Shown piece by piece: positions 47,969-61,310 of a stretch of DNA of 64,000 nt (its first letter is position 1; each line of letters opens with the position of its first letter). A program made the position numbers and the translations under genes. Under the pieces are notes generated by a model. The model saw only the letters and a list, made by a program, of their open reading frames with translations. It searched no databases and was not told the origin of the DNA. The DNA comes from Falciphora oryzae (Eukaryota; Ascomycota; Sordariomycetes; Magnaporthales; Magnaporthaceae): assembly GCA_000733355.1 (NCBI GenBank), contig JNVV01000013.1, positions 345,323-409,322 of the forward strand, given 5' to 3'.

Positions 47969-48781
47969 ATGGTGCTCCAGATCCTTTCCGACCTCCATCT
48001 CGAGTCACCCAAGGCCTATGACGTTTTCGAGATCGTGCCCCGCGCGCCGTACCTCGCGCTGCTCGGCGACATTGGAACCGTCGGCCCTCACAAGGCCGAG
48101 CTGTTTGCCTTCCTCACCGCCCAGCTCAGGCAGTTCCGCGCCGTGCTGTTCGTGCCTGGCAACCACGAGGCTTACCACTCCAGCTGGCCCGACGCCCTCA
48201 AGATCCTGTGCGACTTTGAGCAGCTCGTCCGCGCAGACGCCTCACTCGACGACTTCGTCCTGTTCAGCCGCGGCGTCTTCCGTTCCCAGGGCGACGCAAC
48301 GGGCTCCGTGGTTCTCGGCTGCAGTCTCTTCTCCGCCGTCCCCGCCGACAGCGCGGATGCGGTGGGCTACGGGCTGAACGACTTCTTCCAGACGAGCGGC
48401 GGCTGGGACGTCGCCTCGCACAACGCGGCGCACGGGCGCGACCTGCGGTGGCTGAACGCACAGGTTGCGGCGCTGGAAAATGACCCGGCCGTCGAGAGTA
48501 TCACGGTGTTGACGCACTGGAGCCCGACGCGGGATCCTCGCGCGGCAGATCCGCGCCACGCCGGGAGCGCTATTACGTGCGCGTTCGCGACGGACCTGTC
48601 GGGCGAGGAGTGCTTCCGAAGCGCCAAGGTCAAGGTCTGGGCTTTTGGTCATACACACTGGAACTGCGACTTCACGGTCGAGAGGAAAGACGTCGGCCCA
48701 CTGAGGCTGGTCACAAATCAGAGGGGGTACTATTTTTCTCAAGCTCAGGGATTTGACGCGGAAAGGACGATAGACATGTGA
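47969..48781 (+). CDS. calcineurin-like metallophosphoesterase
   Basis: Cytosolic member of the calcineurin-like phosphoesterase superfamily; the substrate is unknown. Single exon of 270 residues, intact. The five metal-binding motifs are all present in order: D-x-H in ILSDLHLES (residues 5-13), GDIG, GNHEAYHSSW, LTHWSPT and GHTHWNCDF near the C-terminus. The protein ends shortly after VTNQRGYYFSQ, as in short fungal members. The frame stays open upstream of 47969 to about 47867 without another ATG. The first ATG in frame is therefore taken as the start, and its product begins exactly at the first beta strand (MVLQILSDLH). It lies directly upstream of a cluster of three broken genes, but is itself undamaged. 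Confidence 0.88.
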   Translation: MVLQILSDLHLESPKAYDVFEIVPRAPYLALLGDIGTVGPHKAELFAFLTAQLRQFRAVLFVPGNHEAYHSSWPDALKILCDFEQLVRADASLDDFVLFSRGVFRSQGDATGSVVLGCSLFSAVPADSADAVGYGLNDFFQTSGGWDVASHNAAHGRDLRWLNAQVAALENDPAVESITVLTHWSPTRDPRAADPRHAGSAITCAFATDLSGEECFRSAKVKVWAFGHTHWNCDFTVERKDVGPLRLVTNQRGYYFSQAQGFDAERTIDM

Positions 48782-48920
48782 AGCGACGACCGGTAGCAAA
48801 ACCCGTCACGCAGCCTATGTGGGCGGAACATGGCCAATCTTCACAGCACCTAACAACCACCACCACCTTTATGGTCCACAGAGATATTCAGACCCCGGGC
48901 CTCCAACTTTTAGCACGGAA

Positions 48921-49680
48921 ATGAAAGAGGGTTCGCCAGAATTTGTGGTGACCTTCGCACGAGCTCTCAATGCGGCTCACGTTCCGTGCGTCCTTGGGGC
49001 AACGTCTCGCTCACCGTCCATGGCATACCATCCATAGTCAGCGTGAGTCGTCAGACATCATGTCAGAGTGCAGTTTTCCCTCAAGCTAATTCTATCCAAG
49101 TCTATCAATTTGTGATCTTGGATGCCGATTTGGTCCGCGGCCCACAGGCACTGGCAAACGTCAAGCCGTGCCCGGACCCGCATCACGTCCTCGGCCCTCG
49201 CTGCCGCCGGTATTCCACAAGCATGCCGATGCATCCGAACTCACGGTTGGCCTCTACTTGCAATCAGATACTCTCTGGTTTCTTCCACCATTCAACAGTG
49301 ACTTGTTGGACCCGGCCGGACCCCAACTGCCGCCGCAATTTACCCTTGCGTCAGACGGTACCGCTCTGCCCCCTTGGAGACCGGGCCGAGGGCAGGGTGT
49401 CTTCAAGCCTGGTCTCTATCCGGTCGTTGTCCTCAGGTCTCACACCTTGCTTGAGGCGTTTCTACGGCTGTATGCGCGCGACGCTGGAAAGTAGATTGGC
49501 AGTTTCGGGATGGCTACGATCGAATACATGGAGCTATACGTTGACAACGATGGATTTCTGGAGAGTGATAAGCTTCCGGAACCGCTCAGGAGCTTCTATC
49601 AGGAGCTCCATAGCGACAATATGACCAAGCCCGTGCGGCAATGGACCAAGGAGCTGAAGGAGGCCTTTGGGTGTGACTAA
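48921..49680 (+). pseudogene. frameshifted conserved fungal hypothetical gene
   Basis: Remains of a gene of a common Pezizomycotina family of unknown function (proteins of about 230-260 residues, some annotated as nucleotidyltransferase-like). That family assignment is from memory of its conserved blocks. The reading moves through all three frames. Frame 1 has FVVTFARALNAAHVPCVL (from ATG 48921). A one-base loss near 48,994 shifts to WGNVSLTVHGIPSIVS. A plausible intron lies at 49043-49100, then a second one-base loss near 49,110 precedes ILDADLVRGPQALANVKPC. A third shift near 49,165-49,180 leads to FHKHADASELTVGLYLQSDT and FKPGLYPVVVLRSHTLLEAF. An in-frame TAG at 49492-49494 then interrupts, and the frame resumes with MATIEYMELYVDNDGFLESD to a TAA at 49678-49680. 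Four independent lesions argue against sequencing error. No C-to-T bias (RIP) is evident, since the lesions are mainly deletions. Confidence 0.75.
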
Positions 49681-49788
49681 AGGAGGAACAAAGGCTGATT
49701 TTAGGTGAGCAGCTAGATGCCTGATAGGCATCTCCACTGACCGGGTGCCGCGTCTAGGTGAATAGTATACCTCTGACCCCACCGCTCG

Positions 49789-51418
49789 CTAGTTCATCTG
49801 ACCGGAGATATTAGTCTTTGACCCGACAGCCTCTCCGGAGCTGTGTCTCTGCGTCTCATCACCCTTCAAGATGTTGCCGGCGACTCCAAGTCCAGCAAGC
49901 AGCTGCCCAGCCACCTGGTCGAGCATGCTATCGACCTCTGGCCTCAGGAAATAAGCCACATTGTAATTCATGGACAGCCTCATCTCCCCCTTCCACGTGG
50001 CCAGCGTGAACGGCGTCGTCGCCGACGCCATGGTGTCGGCCAGCCACACGTCCCCAAGCTCGATCAGCGGCCCGCCGTCGGGGGCGGTGCCGTACTCGTG
50101 CTTCATGTAGTCATCCAGCACCCCGAGGCTGCTCGTCAGGAGCACGGCCCGCGAACTGTCCCCGTGCCCTGCCGCAATCACCTGCCGCACGAGCTCGAGG
50201 AAGGCCGGGGTGGCCTGCACGCGCTCCGGCGTGATTCTCGCCGGGTTCTCTATCCCGCCGGCCGCGGCGGCGGCGGTGTCGGCTGGGTGGAACGCGGCGT
50301 GGACGTACCCGGCGATCTCCACGAGGGAGCCGCGGGCGGGCAGGGCGACAGGCAGGAAGGAGTTGTAGCACGCCGGCACGGCGGCCCGGGGGTCGAAGCC
50401 GGCCGGGAAGAAGCGCCGCATGTCGATGGGGCTGAAGGCCGAGAGGCCCTAGCCCGCCTCGGCCGCCGCCCGCGCCCCGCCCGGGTGCATGTCGGCGAGG
50501 GCGAGAGTGAGGGCGGCCAGCCACGCCGACGTGACGCTCACGCCATACCGCCTGCACGCGGTGAGCACGGCCGGCGTCGTCCAGGGGTCGAACTTGTGGA
50601 CCGACCGCATGCAGAGGCTGGGCGCCGAGTTTGCGCGCGAGGCAGGGAAGGGGACCGTCAGGGGCTGGACGGACTGCAGCACAGCGACCCGGTCCTGTGC
50701 CGCTTTTTTCTCCTTTTCTCCGGTGTCAGGAAATCCTAGGATATCGCCCAGCCGCAGCGGTAGGTTGTGATATTCCTCACCCCAGAGAAGCCTTTCGGCC
50801 CCGTGAAGCTTTGGGTCGGCAAACACAGTCCAGAACTTGTCCACAAGGTACTGCGTTTCTCGAGGTCAGTGTGTTCTCTATATATTTGTGGGACTCCAGA
50901 AGAAATAAAGTATGTAGGTAAAAGCGCAGATCGAAGGAATATACAAAAACCCCGCGAGCGTCGCTGTTGTTGTGCTCAGTTTGAAGTAACAGAGTACGGG
51001 GATCACCGCCGTGCTTTCCAGATATTGTGGGACGTAGGTAATGGAGGGTGGCCAACGCCGTTCGTGGAAGAGTCTCCAGAAGCCTTTCAGGGCTCGTCAG
51101 CCCAGGATCGTGAACTCTGGAGGTCTCTTCCACCCAGGCCTTTAGCCCGGCAGCGTCGGGGGCGCGGTGAACCATGCGGCTGTCGGCGGTGGAGGAGGCA
51201 AGAGACGGCGCGTGAAAGCGCATGGCGCGCCAAGTCCGCTTGAGCCGGGGCAGAACCTCTTCTGGACTGCCATGGAAGCGGAACTCGATCTTGAAGGCAA
51301 TCGTGAACTGACCCAAGGTGCCTTCAGGCGACAGAAAGGTGTGAAAGAAGCTTTCTAAGCACCCGAAGTTCTGTTCGAAGATACCCTCCGAGGTCTGGGC
51401 CCAGGACTCTGGCGGCAT
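49789..51418 (-). pseudogene. condensation-type O-acyltransferase with an in-frame amber codon
   Basis: Member of the fungal CoA-dependent acyltransferase group with the HxxxD motif that includes trichothecene O-acetyltransferase-like and alcohol acetyltransferase-like enzymes; substrate unknown. Two exons, 51418-50951 and 50850-49789, would encode about 509 residues. The start MPPESWAQTSEGIFEQ is followed by GQFTIAFKIEFRF. The catalytic motif is HNNSD (residues 149-153), interrupted just after by the intron (donor GTTTTT, weak). Then come DKFWTVFADPKLHGAERLLW and VTSAWLAALTLALADMHP. A TAG stop at codon 290 (50449-50451) lies between this helix and FSPIDMRRFFPAGFDP. Downstream, CYNSFLPVALP and VWLADTMASATTPFTLATWKGEMRL remain in frame to 49789, so only one lesion is seen. 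An alternative 93-nt intron (GTGAGC to CTAG) would remove the stop in frame but also the conserved helix. It could be a recent pseudogene, a strain polymorphism or an error. Confidence 0.7.
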
Positions 51419-51489
51419 CTTTGTTCTAATACCTGTCCAGACGGCTTGCGAACGATATCAGTTGAGGTGTCTACAAGGTAGGTGGGCAC

Positions 51490-51858
51490 CTATGTATCGC
51501 TCATTAGCTCCTCGTTGGGATGTGTGCAGTCTCCGTGGCATGACTCCTTTTGACGCCAAATCTGGGTATAGTTACTGCCGAGGCCCAAGTAGCAGTGCGA
51601 ACATATGAGAAAGCAACCGAGGCAACATTTTTCAAGCACGACCAACCCAAACTCGTCGGCAGATTCTCTGATAGATACGACGGCTACTGAATTATTAAAC
51701 AAACCTCGTGCCTCGGTAGGTGGTATGTATCGATGGTCTTGGACAGGGTACACTTCGTTCTCGTATGGTCGTGTTAGTGCTGGAGAAGTGAGAAGGACGA
51801 CAATCTTGGCGCCATGGTATATACAAGGTGGTGCAAGGCCCTTGGCAAGGACCGTCCA
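51490..51858 (-). pseudogene. gene remnant, protein-like 122-codon frame without start
   Basis: The minus-strand frame from 51858 to the stop at 51490 reads like a real protein: GLAPPCIYHGAKIVVLLTS, RYIPPTEARGLFNNSVAVVS, ESADEFGLVVLEKCCLGCF, CYLGLGSNYTQIWRQ. It lacks an internal ATG before its last codons. The same frame continues upstream past a TGA (51859-51861) with EIAQAWAPAYCMLDG before more stops. I do not recognise the family. The simplest reading is a truncated gene with a nonsense codon; the alternative is a 3' exon of a gene whose first exon I could not find. It lies next to the broken acyltransferase. Confidence 0.4.
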
Positions 51859-52328
51859 TCAACAGCTTCCGTCGAGCATGCAGTAAGCAGGCGCCCACGC
51901 TTGGGCTATCTCGAGCGAAGTGTGCAGCTCCTATTTTTACTTTGAGGCGAATGGGATGCGGTGACCCAGGTTTACCTAGCGTAAACTCCAAGGAGGGATT
52001 TTGAGAGTACTGGCGCCGGAAGCCGACTGCGGGGTATTATCTAGTCTAGGAGCCGATATGGATCTATGCGGGCACGATAAGCGGAGATGGTTATCCGATA
52101 GGCTTATACGCGGCACGGAATGACGGAGCAGGGACAGGGATCGTCAGACTTTTTTGTTCTCTCCCGCAACGAGACCTAAAATCTACCTTGGACCTCCGAG
52201 TCGAGCTCTGCTTCGTAAAAGGGTCTCACAACACAAGTATCAACCTACTTAGCGTTCAATGTAGCCGGACCCTGCCCGACCCCGAACACAAGAAACCCCA
52301 ATGGCATCCCCGTAGCCATCGAGTCACC
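51859..52328. other. spacer / 5' region of the RMND1-like gene
   Basis: The left part may hold further traces of the decayed minus-strand gene (frame before 51861). The right part is the promoter and leader of the RMND1-like gene. No other feature seen. Confidence 0.4.
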
Positions 52329-53732
52329 ATGGGGCCGTCCTATCACCACCTCGCCGCCTCTCTCCGCCGGTCCATCCACACTGCCGCCGCCCTCCACGCC
52401 ACCCGAGGCCGGCCGACCATCACAAGCTCGACGGCGCCGCAGCGATGCTTTCACCGCACGGCCCCAGTGTGCCTGCCACGGCAGCGTAACTTTTTCACCT
52501 CCAACGTTCTGATGCAGCAGGACGGGAGCAGTGAGCCCACAGCCGTGTCCGACTCGTCCAAACCCGAGCAGCGGCCTTCCCCGCTGCTCCCTGGGAACTC
52601 GAGCAGCAGCAACAACAACGGCAGGCAGACCGGCGGCAAGGCACCAAAGCGCGGCAAGGCACCCGTGGGTCGTGGCAAGAACCCCCTGCGCGCCGTCGCC
52701 GCCAAGGCCCAGCGACAGCCCACCGGTGGCGGCAGCAGTAGCGGCAGCGGCGGCGGCGGCGGCGGCGTCTGGGCACGTCTGGACGACGACGGGGGCGCGT
52801 CGCTTGTCAGCGCCGTGTGCGTGGCCGAAGGGTTTGCCATGGACAAGGTCACGGCCATCCTCTCGGCCCACGGCTTCTCGCTCGACCCGGACGGGACCGG
52901 GTTCGAGCCGCACGAGGTGGTGCACGCGCGGGGCCAGGCCCAGGGCGACATCTTCGTCTTCCCCTCGGGCACCGTCGTCACCTGGGCCCTGCCCCGCGAC
53001 GTGGCCGAGTCGCTGGCCACGCGCACGCTCCTGCCCGCCGCCGAGGAGCCGCACGTGCGCAGCCACGAGACCGAGGACCTCGAGTTCGTCAAGGACCCGG
53101 ACCGCGAGGCCAGCGCCGTCGTCGGCGACGAGACGGTCGTCCTGGGCACCCGCCGCGAGCGCGACGACGGCGGCACCCGCCTCGACACCACCCTGGCCCA
53201 GATCGCCTTCTCGTCCGGGCTGGCGCAGAGCACAAAGCTGGCCGTGCTCGAGACCTCGCTCAATGGCTACTTCGAGTCGATGCGCCGCCTGCCCGAGAAC
53301 CTGTCGCGCGGCTCGGACCTGCGCCTCAACAACCGCCGCTTCATCCTCCAGAAGACGGGCGAGCTCCTCAGCCTGCGCGCCCAGCTGAACCACTACTCGG
53401 AGCTGACCGACTCGCTGCCCGACATCTTCTGGGAGAGCCGCGGGTCCGAGCGCAACCTCGAAGGCTACTTCGACCAGGTCGGCAAGGCCCTCGACGTCCG
53501 CGTCCGCATCCGCACCCTCAACGAGAAGATGGACTACGCCCAGGAGATGGCCAGCGTCCTGCGCGAGATGTCGGCCCAGAAGCACGGCACCCGCCTCGAG
53601 TGGATCATCATCATCCTGATCGCCGTCGAGGTCATGTTTGAGCTCCGCCGCGTGTATATGGAGCAGCACGATGAGGCGCCGCCGCCGTCGTCGCACTTGC
53701 GGCCGAGTGCTTTGGGCGTGGAGCCCGCATAG
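52329..53732 (+). CDS. mitochondrial RMND1/DUF155-family protein
   Basis: Inner-membrane protein of the RMD1/Sif2/RMND1 family. The human member supports mitochondrial translation and yeast Mrx10 associates with mitochondrial ribosome expression assemblies; the role here is by family. Single exon of 467 residues. The N-terminus is a basic, Ser/Ala-rich targeting sequence (HHLAASLRRSIHTAAALHAT). A Ser/Gly-rich linker follows, with a run of Gly near residue 140. The DUF155 domain starts about residue 150 (VCVAEGFAMDKVTAILSAHG, DIFVFPSGTVVTWALP) and continues through AQIAFSSGLAQSTKLAVLE, NRRFILQKTGELLSLRAQLN and LPDIFWES. A C-terminal transmembrane helix (WIIIILIAVEVMFEL, about 420-434) closes the domain, as in all members. 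The first ATG of the open frame is used. Upstream in-frame codons exist but have no ATG. GC content at third positions is very high. Confidence 0.9.
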   Translation: MGPSYHHLAASLRRSIHTAAALHATRGRPTITSSTAPQRCFHRTAPVCLPRQRNFFTSNVLMQQDGSSEPTAVSDSSKPEQRPSPLLPGNSSSSNNNGRQTGGKAPKRGKAPVGRGKNPLRAVAAKAQRQPTGGGSSSGSGGGGGGVWARLDDDGGASLVSAVCVAEGFAMDKVTAILSAHGFSLDPDGTGFEPHEVVHARGQAQGDIFVFPSGTVVTWALPRDVAESLATRTLLPAAEEPHVRSHETEDLEFVKDPDREASAVVGDETVVLGTRRERDDGGTRLDTTLAQIAFSSGLAQSTKLAVLETSLNGYFESMRRLPENLSRGSDLRLNNRRFILQKTGELLSLRAQLNHYSELTDSLPDIFWESRGSERNLEGYFDQVGKALDVRVRIRTLNEKMDYAQEMASVLREMSAQKHGTRLEWIIIILIAVEVMFELRRVYMEQHDEAPPPSSHLRPSALGVEPA

Positions 53733-55216
53733 CAGTAGAGTTCCCGACATGCGGAATTCATCTCCCCTCAGTATACATCTTGCCGGCCGCAATCTCACGC
53801 CAAGTTGTATCTTCCTATACTTTGAATGATACCCATACTTTTCTTTTCTCTCTTCTCATTTCCAATGACTGTTTACTATGTCGGGCCAAACTCGACATGT
53901 CTTCGAGTCGTCTATATGTAACAATACCATGTTAAATAACTTTGGAAGCGATTCGCAAATCGTACATGATTGGACTGGGGTGGTTTAAGAATTCTCTTGC
54001 AGGTGTGTGCCCAACAGTGGATAGCCTATCAGGCTAACAACCAGTGAGCATCCATGCCGCATGGCGACGAGCTGTGGCCGTGATTTGACAGGGGTTGTCC
54101 GAGTGGATGATCTCCTTTTCAACTGGCGCCTAGGCTCGATTCCCGGCCCGACCCGAGCGGCTCGGCTGTTTCCATGATGCTTGGCCGGCGTGTGGGCGGC
54201 AACCGGGCAGACAGGTCCCACCTGATGGTCATCTGCTGGAGTCCACGCCAAGCGCTGGCCGAGAGTAATCCAGAGGCCAGGATGAGGAATCTCGTGCCAC
54301 GAAGTGACTTACATACATACAGCATGCGCAAAAATGGAAATGGGCAGGAGGAGATTGTTACCCGCGAATATATTTTTGGTAAGATAGAGAGTATCCGTCC
54401 AAACTGACACAGATCGATAACTCTTGATTCCCAGTCTGGGAAATTGCGTAGACGAGACATTCAAATTACACACCTGACTTGTTTGTCATTCCCCTTTCCC
54501 GTGTTCTTTTAACACAGGGTGAAGTCTCTTGTAGAAGACGGAGAGTGAAGAAAAGACAATACATAGCTGTTCGACAGGGACGGTGAATATCGAAAACAAA
54601 ATACGTAAAATAAAAAGAGACCACATTTGGCGAATTAGAATGGACCAAAGCTAAGCCGGACGAGCTCAATTCTTTTTCTCTAAAGCAAGCCAGCCATTAA
54701 AATCACCCGACGCAAGTCCTGAAGTGCTACCGCATGGCCGTTGCTTCCAACTACCTTCGGCTGCATCATATTCTTGCTGCGAAGATCCTCCCCTTGTCAT
54801 TAGACTAGACCAGGAACCGAAGTTTGCCCTCAACTCTGACGCCCTCCGTTTGTGAAACAAGAAGAAAATGAACTAGTAATGTGGGCCTTGACCAGCCAGG
54901 CTGCGTTGGTGGCTAGCAGCGTGGCCTTCCCTTTTGTTGACGTGCGCCACCAAAGAAACCAAAAAATAGAGAGAACAAGGAAGGAAAAAAGGTTGAATAT
55001 TAGACTCAAGCAAGGTATAAAGAAAATGCGAGGGTTAGGAAAAGGGGTTCTAGGCATTGTGACAAGGGCATAGCAACTCAAGCTCGCCCCGGCTTCACAG
55101 AGAGATACTAGGGTAGGGGGTGAGGCCGCGGCGGCGCGCAGCAAGTGCCCTAGCCCCCACCAACCCCCACTTTGTTCTTCTCGGCCAACGGCACAAGAAT
55201 CAGCGGCTCCCTCGGG
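53733..55216. other. convergent 3' spacer with tRNA-like A/B-box remnant
   Basis: No coding gene seen. At about 54,085-54,150 a GTCCGAGTGG (A-box-like) and, 35 bp further, GGCTCGATTCC (B-box-like) occur in the right order, but no acceptor stem can form. This may be a degraded tRNA or tRNA-derived element. The rest (54,450-55,070) is A-rich 3' flank of the next gene. Confidence 0.4.
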
Positions 55217-58200
55217 TCATGATTGAGGCCTAGGCTGTGCTCCGCCAGGGATAGGCACGGGCACGGGCGATGGACTCGTGTGCGAGAACCCGGCAGGGCT
55301 CGCACTCATTTGCTGCCGTTGATGCGGCTGCATCGGAATCCCATTCATGGACGGCGATGCGCCCCCCGGTGCGCCCACCACACCTGCTGGTGACGGTGCC
55401 TGCGGTCTCGGACCGGCTCCGGGGGGCATCTGTCCCATCATGCCGCCGTGCCCCGATCCCGGCTGTCCAATTGCCCGATTTGCCGCCACGGCAGCCAGCT
55501 GCTTCTGGACATCGAAGTTCCCTTTTAGGCCGATGCCCGCGAGCCCTGCGTTGGCCCCAACGCCGCCACCACCCTGCATGAGCTTGTCACTAAAAGCGCC
55601 TGCTTGCTGCTGCACAGATCTACGGACCTGGGCCTGCAGGGCCGCCTGGGCCTGTGATTGCTCGACAAGCTGGCTCTGCTGCGTGTCCGTCATGTGCGTG
55701 TAGAAGCCAGAGGGCCCCAGCGACGGCGACATGCCCTGCAGGGTCCCGTTTGGCTGCATACTACCGCCTCCAGGAGCCATTGAGTATCGCTGTCCCTGAC
55801 TAGGGGTCATGGGACCGGGAGCAGACGGCGCATACGGCTGATACCTAGGTTGCCCTGGCATTTGTTGGGTATGTTGCTGCGGCTGTGGGTGGTGTTGCTG
55901 GGTCTGCCCGTACGCATGCTGCTGGGCAACGCCCATCTGCGGCTGCGGAGGCCGTGGCGGCATATTGGCAGCGCCGTTGGCGTACTGTGGATATCCCTGT
56001 CGCTGACCTGGGTGTTGCGGGTGGTGCGGCTGCTGCTGCTGCTGCTGCTGGTACATTTGCTGATGGTGCTGCTGAGCTTGTTGGTGCTGCTGCATTGGGT
56101 AGCCTGGCGTATAGCCCTGCCCAGAGCTGGGGAACCTATGCTGCGGTTGCTGTTGTGGCTGTGTGGGTGTGCCAACGGGAGAGCCGTGCGCATAACCATG
56201 CGGCAAGCGCTGGGGTTGGGGCTGGCCTGGTGTACCCGGGTATTGCATGTTGGTGTGGCCGTACGGCGTCTGCGATTTGGCCAGCTGCTGAGCATATCCT
56301 GGCTGGTACCCGTTTGGCTGGCGGTATTGTTGGGAAGGCGTCGGCCGGTGCTGTGGATGTTGCTGCATTTGAGGGTGTGGTGATTGCTGAGGATGAGGCT
56401 GATGCTGAGCCATCTGCGGCTGCATACCGCCCGGCATTGGCGGCCGCTGGTGCATCGGCTGGGGCAAGGCCTGGCCGGGGCTCTGTTGATAATATTGGGG
56501 AGGGGCCGTGTTCGGCACCGGCGGCCGATTCTGGTTCGCAAAGTACCCCTGTTGCTGATTGGGATACGGCACCCCGGCCGACATGCTGGGTGTCCTGTGG
56601 GGCTGCCGGGATGAGCTTGCCGAAGCCTGTGCCGCCTGCTGTCTCTGCTGTTGCTGTTGCGCCTGTTGCACCATCTGCTGCTGCTGCTTCTGTCGTGCCT
56701 TGACCGCAGCCTCGTCCTCCTCGTTGATACCCGGACGAACATCGGTTCGGATCTCGATTTTGGTGCTGATGAAGAGATCACCCAGCTTGTCGCCGTCGAG
56801 CCTTGAGACGGCGTACGGCGGCAGTTCCAAGATAATGTCCAGAAGATGGTTCTTCAGTGCCACATAGGCCTCCATCTCCTCGTCGCCCGGTTGCTGGACG
56901 ATTAATGAACCGCCATGGAGCAAGTCCACGTTGACGGGTTCAGTCGATCTGCGGTTCTTGCTGGTCGGCAGCGTCAGGTTGCGGTTGCGCTGGTAGGACG
57001 CAAGCGTCTCAATGAGATCGGAGGCTTTGATCAGCTTGTCGTCGATGCTCTGTGCCTTGTCCGTCTCGGTGTTTGCCGTCGATTCCTCGAGACTGGGGTC
57101 GATAAGCTCTTCCCAGTTCGAAATTGCCTCTTGGACAAGATCTTCATCGATATCGTCTACAAGCCGCTCCTCCTCGGCGGGTTCATCTGGCGTATCGTCC
57201 GACGATTCGTCCGCCTCGATCATCCTTTGGTATTGTCGTTGCCCCACGCGTTGCCACCAGATGCGGCCGGCCTGGGTGGAGGAGACCACAGCAGACGAAT
57301 CATCCTTGGAGGGCGCAAAACTGGTGAACGCCCTCCGGAATAATGTCTCCATCTCTGACATCTCTAGCTCAACCGATGATGGCTTGTGACCCGCCAAGCT
57401 CTGGGCCCGTTCCCTCTGCCTGGTCTTAACATGGGAGTGTGATGACGGGGTCGCGTTGGTGTAGTCGACCCAATGTCCCACAGAGACAGGCTGAGAGAAG
57501 CAGGTATGACCTGCCCTGTAGGCGCACTTCTCGATGGGATCTGGGTGGTAGAAGCCGAGCACATTGCCCTTGGTCGTGGTCTTGGCCGTCTTCGGGGCTT
57601 GCAAGGTGGGCAAGTTGGCGGCGGGCGGGAACAGATGGCCTAGCGTCGGCGCCTGGGTGCTTTTCTTGGCTGTAGGCGTATAAGGCATGACCTTGGTGGC
57701 CATTATGCCGGGCGGGAGCCGGGCTGAAGACACATCCTTGAAGACGCCCTCGGGGCGGTTTGACGTCCTGACCGGTAACTGGAGGTTTGTGTAGAGCGTC
57801 TTGGGTTGGGGGCCCAGACCATAAACAGACAATGCAAATCGCCCATCAGGCTGCTCACCGGAAAGACTTGTGCTAGGGAGTGCGCCGACAGCTGCAGGGT
57901 ACGCGATTTCGCGACGATACAGCTCCAGCGCTTGCTTCCTGAATTGGTGCGCCTGTGCGGTTGCTTCATCCCTGGCGTCTGCATTCTCTTCTGAGGTGGA
58001 TGATTGCAGCTCGGAGATGGCGTCATTTACAACTCGCTTGATGTCAGCCACGATATCATCCAGGGTGGCATAGCGATCGTTGGACACCTTGTCGTCGATG
58101 GTGGTGGTGTTGGTGACAGCGGGGGCAGGGGTGGAAGAAGCGTCGTCTTCAGCCTTTTGCCGTTTTGCTTGAGGCTCGTCGGAGGTAGCATCTGCAGCGA

Positions 58201-58592
58201 TGGGTCGCGCGAGAATCGAGGGCTTGGGATCGTGTCTGTGCAGGAACAGCCAAGGGGTCGAGGCGTCAGCAAAGAGGGCAAACCTGGGCGAAACCGTCGC
58301 AAAGCTTGACACGGAGTCGAGCGCAAGGAAAAGAAGGGCCAAGGGGAGGCGCGGCATACCGGCGCAAAACCTCGTAGAAGTCCCGAATGAGCCCCTTCTC
58401 GTCGCGTTGGCGCGGCTGGTTTCCATTGACTGCAGGCGGCGCACCGTCGATGCCGTTGGCCTTCTGGACGACCGGGCCGCCGTCGGTCGCGTCGCGTTTC
58501 CGCTTTGTCGAAGACGTCGATGAATCTGGCGAGGCGGGAATTGATGGAGGAGCGCCCAGGCCATTGACCTGAGCGGGTGCGACGGCCTCCAT
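55217..58592 (-). CDS. Gln-rich probable nuclear protein (possible RSC58-like subunit)
   Basis: Two exons, 58592-58360 and 58235-55217, join in frame (DFYEVLRR then HDPKPSILARPI) and give 1083 residues. The first 80 residues contain a basic nuclear-localisation-like STKRKRD. Next is a helical module (TLDDIVADIKRVVNDAISEL; AHQFRKQALELYRREI) that resembles a degenerate bromodomain. A conserved-looking middle follows (LQLPVRTSNRPEGVFKD, ARLPPGIMATKVMPYTP, PTLGHLFPPAANLPTLQAPK, TTTKGNVLGFYHP, VSVGHWVDYTNATP, ELEMSEMETLFRRAFTSFAP). An acidic segment with helices and DIILELPPYAVSRLDGDKLG then precedes about 490 residues of Gln/Pro/His/Met low complexity. Architecture and N-terminal module suggest a chromatin-remodelling or coactivator subunit; the RSC58 idea is a guess from memory. 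Upstream ATG-like codons before 58592 are out of the conserved frame and not used. Confidence 0.75.
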
Positions 58593-59960
58593 CCTTTCGG
58601 GGGGCGTTGGAGAAGCCAAAGCTGGTGTTGCAGGCGAGCGCGGTGCTGGTCAATTTTTATGCTTCGTTGTTTTTTTGCTCGCCCCTTGCGGAATTCGCAG
58701 GGTTCCGAATGCCTCACAGAAGTGGGCGCTGATGCGGACGGGGACGGACGGCGGGAAACGAAGTGGGCTGGCCGCTGATGGTTTGTCGCGCTTCGCGTTC
58801 GCGAGGACCGGATTGCTGAACGGCTTTGCTGTGGCCTTGGTGCCACTCCAAAAATCCTCCCAGCTCAGCAGGCAGAGGCACGTTCTCAAGCCTGCCAGGA
58901 TCTAGTTGGATCAAAAATCATCCAGATCCACCACCTGGACTCATCACCTCAGCTCAGAACGGAATGAAAACAGCCGCCTGCAAGCGCATCGGTGTCAATG
59001 AGTTCTTGGTTTGGGTTTTCTTCCCTTTCTTGCGGTGCAGCTTATCGAGGCTTTGCAGCATTGGAAAAACAGAAGCGCCAGCCAGCCGATGTCTGCCACC
59101 TTCCCATTTGCATTTGCTGCTCCCTTCTCCCTTGCCTAATTTTCAGGTCTAACCGTAAGTGGCCTAGCGCATTGGTGCTGATTCAACTGCTCTAGTCACG
59201 TGATACAGCCACCCGTGCGCATTCCAGGCGACGCATTTCAACAATGATGAACAGACTTGCCTAGTACCTGGCGCGTAAATAGTAACACGGAGGCGCTGGG
59301 GAATGTGCATGGTTGTAAGTGAAAGTGTGAAATACAAGATGCAAAGATTCATGTGGTGGTGTCATTTTAGGTCGGTAGCGCCGAGCCCACCCAGGCGACA
59401 ATAATCTGCCACCATCCACCATCATCGGTTCAAATCGTCTCGCTTCGCACATTGCAATCCGTGAGTTCCCCGGGACCACGCCAGACTGTGCTAGTGGTCT
59501 ATAGGGAGGTCCTTATGAGGCACCTATGTTCCTACCCAGTACCCAGACGTGTTGCGATAGCATCATTTACGAGCCGAGATCCTCATTGCAAGGATAACTA
59601 GAGTGGCACTCGGGACGAACCCAAGCATCTCACATTCATGTTCACCAGTCACGCGTTACCATCAACAACGACAGCCGTAGAGGGCAAGTTTCGATTTATT
59701 GTCTCATGTTGTGTAATCATACTATATTTTACAATAGGAAACCTTCTCAATAATGAGTGAAGCTAATTTGTTGCTGTATGGCTCAGTGTGCGATGCTAGC
59801 GTGTGTCGAGGCCATGACCGAGGGATCCGACCTCGTACAAAGTTCAAGGGTGAAAAGAAATCCAAAGTGTGGGTTTGGGTGTAGGTGACAACTAATATGA
59901 AGAACAATGAAACCAATCGCATCGTGTCCCGTCCCTGACCATGCCAAGTTGCTGGAACAC
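58593..59960. other. spacer: promoter of Gln-rich gene and 3' flank of PEP4
   Basis: No gene recognised. The left part is the 5' region of the Gln-rich gene. The right part (59,680-59,960) is AT-rich and carries the 3' untranslated region of PEP4. Confidence 0.5.
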
Positions 59961-61310
<1,350 letters not shown>
